A stretch of 64,000 bases of DNA from Pedobacter frigiditerrae. Its GTDB lineage: Bacteria; Bacteroidota; Bacteroidia; Sphingobacteriales; Sphingobacteriaceae. Numbering within the stretch: the first letter of the stretch is position 1; every line of letters begins with the position of its first letter. Of this stretch, positions 61,300 through 64,000 are shown piece by piece. Below the pieces are notes generated by a model, which had not been told where the DNA came from, did not search any database, and was given only the letters and a program-made list of their open reading frames with translations. The position numbers and the translations under genes were made by a program. The DNA lies in contig NZ_SJSK01000004.1 of NCBI RefSeq assembly GCF_004331645.1, positions 1 through 64,000 on the forward strand. The letters are read 5' to 3'.

Positions 61300-62530
61300 T
61301 GGCTAAATAATATAAGGTAGAAGATTTTTCTTTTTTAAAGGTGGTTTTTGCTGCTTCCTGAATTTGTTCGGCTGTAATTACTAAATACTTGTCAATTTCG
61401 ACATTTAACAACTGTGCATCGCCCAACAATTCGTAATAAGCTAAGTTCATTGCTTTATCCAACAAGCTCATTTCAGAGAAAACCATGATCGATTCAGATT
61501 TATTTTTCACCTTGGTCAGCTCATCATCCGTTACCAAATGACTAGCAATCTTTTCTAACTCTGCCCAAATTGCTTTTTCAGCTACCTCCATCTCTACTCC
61601 AGCTATCAATTTACCTTCAACAATAAATAAACCTTCATCTAAACTGCTAGACATATAGGCATTTATATCGCTAAATAATTGCTGTTCCTTTAACAGGCTG
61701 TTGTACAAACGAGAAGAATGGCCTTGCGATAAAATATCCGACAGCAAATCATAAACCTGGTAAGTTTTGTCTAATCTAGGTGGCATTTTAAACACAACAT
61801 AAATGGCATTTAAAGGCACGCTTGCATTAACGGTAAGTGTCCTTGCTTCATTTTGCGGCTGTTCTTTAGGTAAATTTCTATTGTATTTATCTCCTGCCGG
61901 GATAGGTTCAAACCATTTCTCTGCAAGGGCTTTCACATCTTCGGTTTTCACGTTTCCACCAACTACCAGAATCGCATTTTGCGGCGTGTAATGTTTTTTG
62001 AAAAATGCTTTTACATCTTCCATTTTGGCAGTTTCTATCTGCGCTAAATCCTGGCCAATTGTTGCCCATCTGTAAGGATGAGTTTCATAGGCTAAAGGGC
62101 GTAACTTTAACCAAACATCGCCATAAGGCTGATTTAGGTAACGTTGTTTAAACTCTTCCATCACCACGTTACGTTGTGTGTCTAAGCTCTTTTCAGAGAA
62201 AGCCAAACTCAACATCCTGTCACTTTCTAACCAAAACGCAGTTTCAATGTTTTCTGCTGGCAAAGTGATGTAATAATTGGTAATGTCGTTACTTGTAAAT
62301 GCATTGTTCTCACCGCCAACACGCTGCAGAGGCTCATCGTAGTTAGGTACATTTACAGAGCCACCAAACATTAAGTGCTCAAACAAATGCGCAAAACCTG
62401 TTCTTCCTTCTTCCTCATCCCTTGCACCAACATCATATAAAATATTTAGAACTGCCATTGGCGTTGTTGGATCTTCGTGAACCAAAACTTTTAAGCCATT
62501 GGCAAGTGTAAAACGATTAAAGTCTACCAT
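61292..62530 (-). CDS. M16 zinc peptidase, catalytic subunit
   Basis: 412 residues from the chosen ATG (MVDFNRFTLANGLKVLVHED). The frame is open for another 350 bp, but that part translates an intergenic word array and is not similar to any M16 protein. The inverted zinc motif is HLFEH (His48, Glu51, His52), with the third ligand in NVVMEEF. It degrades peptides in the cytoplasm or periplasm; no signal peptide is visible. It forms an operon with the partner subunit. Confidence 0.92.
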   Translation of the reverse strand: MVDFNRFTLANGLKVLVHEDPTTPMAVLNILYDVGARDEEEGRTGFAHLFEHLMFGGSVNVPNYDEPLQRVGGENNAFTSNDITNYYITLPAENIETAFWLESDRMLSLAFSEKSLDTQRNVVMEEFKQRYLNQPYGDVWLKLRPLAYETHPYRWATIGQDLAQIETAKMEDVKAFFKKHYTPQNAILVVGGNVKTEDVKALAEKWFEPIPAGDKYNRNLPKEQPQNEARTLTVNASVPLNAIYVVFKMPPRLDKTYQVYDLLSDILSQGHSSRLYNSLLKEQQLFSDINAYMSSSLDEGLFIVEGKLIAGVEMEVAEKAIWAELEKIASHLVTDDELTKVKNKSESIMVFSEMSLLDKAMNLAYYELLGDAQLLNVEIDKYLVITAEQIQEAAKTTFKKEKSSTLYYLANA

Positions 62531-62564
62531 ATAATTTTTTAGAGCGGTAAAGATATATAAAAAG

Positions 62565-62740
62565 GTAAGATGGAAAATGTAAAATGAAAGATGTTTAGTC
62601 GGGATAATGTTAAATTGTTTGTTCGTTGACCGTTGAGCGTTGTTCGTTTGACCACAAGCGATGAACGACAAACGACAGACGATGAACGATGAACGAAAAA
62701 CGCCAGAAAAAACGACAAACGACAGACGATGGACGAAAAA
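62565..62740. repeat. Intergenic short-word array that switches strand (GATGAACGACAAACG type)
   Basis: From about 62617 to 62651 the words are GTTCGTTGACCGTTGAGCG and TTGTTCGTTTG. From 62655 on the complementary kind follows: AACGACAAACGACAGACGAT is present at 62664 and again, identical over 21 bases, at 62711. The words GATGAACG and GATGGACG repeat in between. The array lies between the divergent M16 gene and mqnC and ends just before the mqnC promoter box. It keeps frames open on both strands, which lengthens both genes artificially. Confidence 0.6.
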
Positions 62741-62758
62741 CTTTCCGACTAAAACAAT

Positions 62759-62766
62759 TATCTTTG
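62759..62766 (+). promoter_or_regulatory. -7 box of mqnC
   Basis: TATCTTTG (TAnnTTTG) ends 3 bp before the chosen ATG. With the usual start of transcription about 4-7 bp after the box, the mRNA would have almost no leader. Confidence 0.6.
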
Positions 62767-62769
62767 TAC

Positions 62770-63894
62770 ATGAATACTGCCGAATTATTACAGCGGGCTT
62801 TGAATTTCGACTTTTTAACGAAAGAAGAAGGCGTTTTTTTATACCACAATGCAGAAACTGCAGAGCTGGCTTATGTTGCAAACGAGTTAAGAAAAATTCA
62901 AGTACCTAGTGGAAAAGTAACTTGGCAAATTGACCGTAACGTAAACACTACTAATGTTTGCATTGCCAACTGTAAATTCTGTAATTTCTTCCGCAGGCCT
63001 GGTCACGATGAAAGTTACATTACCGACATTGAAACTTATAAAGTTAAAATTGAAGAAACTTTTCGCTTAGGCGGAGACCAACTTTTATTGCAAGGGGGGC
63101 ATCACCCAGATTTAGGTTTAAGTTTTTATGCTAACCTTTTTAAGGAGCTGAAAGAATTATATCCAGATTTAAAGCTACACGCTTTAGGTCCACCAGAAAT
63201 TGCTCACGTTGCTAAACTAGAGGGAATTTCACATACTGAAGTTTTAAGGGAATTAAAGGCTAATGGCATGGATTCATTACCAGGCGCCGGGGCAGAAATA
63301 TTAAATGATAGGGTTAGAAGATTAATTTCTAAAGGTAAGTGTGGCGGACAAGAATGGCTTGATGTGATGAGAGCTGCACATCAATTAGACATCACTACTT
63401 CTGCAACTATGATGTTTGGCCACGTAGAAACCATTGAAGAACGTTTTGAGCATCTAGTGTGGATTAGGGAAGTACAAAGTGAAAAACCTGAACACGCAAA
63501 AGGCTTTTTAGCCTTTATTCCTTGGCCTTTTCAGGATGATGGTACTTTATTAAAACGCTTAAGAGGTATTAGCAATAACGTTACTGGCGATGAATACGTA
63601 AGGATGTTGGCGCTTAGCAGAATTATGCTGCCAAACGTTAAAAACATACAGGCAAGTTGGTTAACTGTTGGAAAAGCGGTAGCTCAAATGTGTTTACACG
63701 CTGGGGCTAATGATTTCGGTTCTATCATGATCGAAGAAAATGTAGTATCAGCAGCAGGTGCTCCACATCGTTTTACAGCAAACGGAATTCAGACTGCAAT
63801 TAAAGAAGCAGGTTTTGAGCCTCAGTTACGTGGACAACAATATAACTACCGTGATTTACCTAGCCAACTAGAAGAACAAGTTATTACTTATTAA
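62770..63894 (+). CDS. mqnC: Cyclic dehypoxanthinyl futalosine synthase (radical SAM)
   Basis: 374 residues from the second in-frame ATG (MNTAELLQRALNFDFLTKEEG); the first ATG lies in the repeat array and upstream of the promoter box. The [4Fe-4S] motif CIANCKFC (Cys64, Cys68, Cys71) and the LLQGGHHPDLGL and GVxGAGAEIL-like LPGAGAEILNDRVRR segments identify MqnC. It cyclises dehypoxanthine futalosine on the futalosine route to menaquinone, the respiratory quinone of Bacteroidota. The gene ends in its own terminator. Confidence 0.95.
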   Translation: MNTAELLQRALNFDFLTKEEGVFLYHNAETAELAYVANELRKIQVPSGKVTWQIDRNVNTTNVCIANCKFCNFFRRPGHDESYITDIETYKVKIEETFRLGGDQLLLQGGHHPDLGLSFYANLFKELKELYPDLKLHALGPPEIAHVAKLEGISHTEVLRELKANGMDSLPGAGAEILNDRVRRLISKGKCGGQEWLDVMRAAHQLDITTSATMMFGHVETIEERFEHLVWIREVQSEKPEHAKGFLAFIPWPFQDDGTLLKRLRGISNNVTGDEYVRMLALSRIMLPNVKNIQASWLTVGKAVAQMCLHAGANDFGSIMIEENVVSAAGAPHRFTANGIQTAIKEAGFEPQLRGQQYNYRDLPSQLEEQVITY

Positions 63895-63925
63895 TGGATA
63901 TTACATTTTCAGTTTTGAAAACTTT

Positions 63926-63957
63926 AAACCCTATTTAGAAATCTCTAATTAGGGTTT
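63926..63957 (+). terminator. mqnC terminator
   Basis: The stem AAACCCTA / TAGGGTTT with a 16-nt loop is followed by TTGG. It lies about 30 bp after the stop codon. Confidence 0.7.
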
Positions 63958-64000
63958 TTGGTTATATATCCCCTTAGCTAACTATTTAGAAGTTGTTAAA

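Noticed and set aside
62617..62740. Possible CRISPR array
   Set aside because: The repeated words are short, unevenly spaced and imperfect, with no constant repeat-spacer structure and no cas genes.
62689..62769. Upstream ATG of mqnC
   Set aside because: It lies in the repeat array and upstream of a TAnnTTTG promoter box; the family N-terminus starts at the second ATG.
62531..62881. N-terminal extension of the M16 peptidase frame
   Set aside because: It translates the short-word array, has no family similarity, and ends where a normal M16 N-terminus with ATG begins.

Overview
The window looks like a chromosome segment of a Bacteroidota bacterium of the Sphingobacteriaceae, most like Pedobacter. 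The signs are a SusC/SusD pair, MobA/MobB/MobC mobilisation genes of the Bacteroidetes type, a DUF6266 protein, futalosine-pathway MqnC, and several genes with the Bacteroidetes -7 box TAnnTTTG just upstream of the start codon. The genus is inferred from these features, not from a marker gene.

Layout. Positions 1-6325 are the end of an integrated mobilisable or conjugative element. It holds a coupling-protein gene cut by the window edge, mobB, mobA, a probable oriT/leader, a cargo gene with a PD-(D/E)XK nuclease signature, a 53-residue small protein and a large serine recombinase whose reading frame runs antisense through a tRNA-His gene and its terminator. Positions 6486-12133 are housekeeping and accessory genes: rnhA, a DUF6266 protein, an unknown protein, a TPR membrane protein, a serine hydrolase and an AraC regulator. 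Between them lies a small fossil made of the tails of fbp and rnhA. Positions 12291-19474 are a three-gene exported-protein operon: a giant TPR/MORN-repeat protein, an apparently active DUF3857-transglutaminase and a paralogue that has lost its catalytic residues. Positions 20034-30332 hold fbp, a phosphoesterase, a serine hydrolase, a tRNA methyltransferase, a VOC protein and purL. The last ~350 bp of purL are duplicated around a RAYT transposase element with REPIN-like units.

Positions 30353-59062 are a large polysaccharide utilisation locus. Its outer-membrane part is SusC, SusD and a fasciclin-like lipoprotein. Its enzymes are two GH29 and one GH95 alpha-L-fucosidases, GH31, PL6, a PF05426/PL38-like lyase, GH88, GH105, a lyase-like lipoprotein with a beta/gamma-crystallin tail, a DUF4955 beta-helix protein, an alpha/beta hydrolase and a KdgF-like cupin. 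Its fucose genes are a FucP symporter, a RhaM-type mutarotase, an L-fucose-dehydrogenase-like SDR and a UxaA-family dehydratase. The expected substrate is a fucosylated, uronate-containing glycan. No sulfatase, hybrid two-component sensor or SusR is present; the only local regulator is an AraC protein divergent from fucP. Four transcription units of the locus share a two-part DNA motif with nearly constant spacing (75-77 bp), which I propose as the operator of this regulon.

Positions 59301-63957 return to the chromosome core: a GNAT protein, two paired M16 peptidases and mqnC. Several intergenic regions hold arrays of imperfect short words (for example around 9567, 19950, 25050, 46440 and 62620) that do not match any standard feature type.
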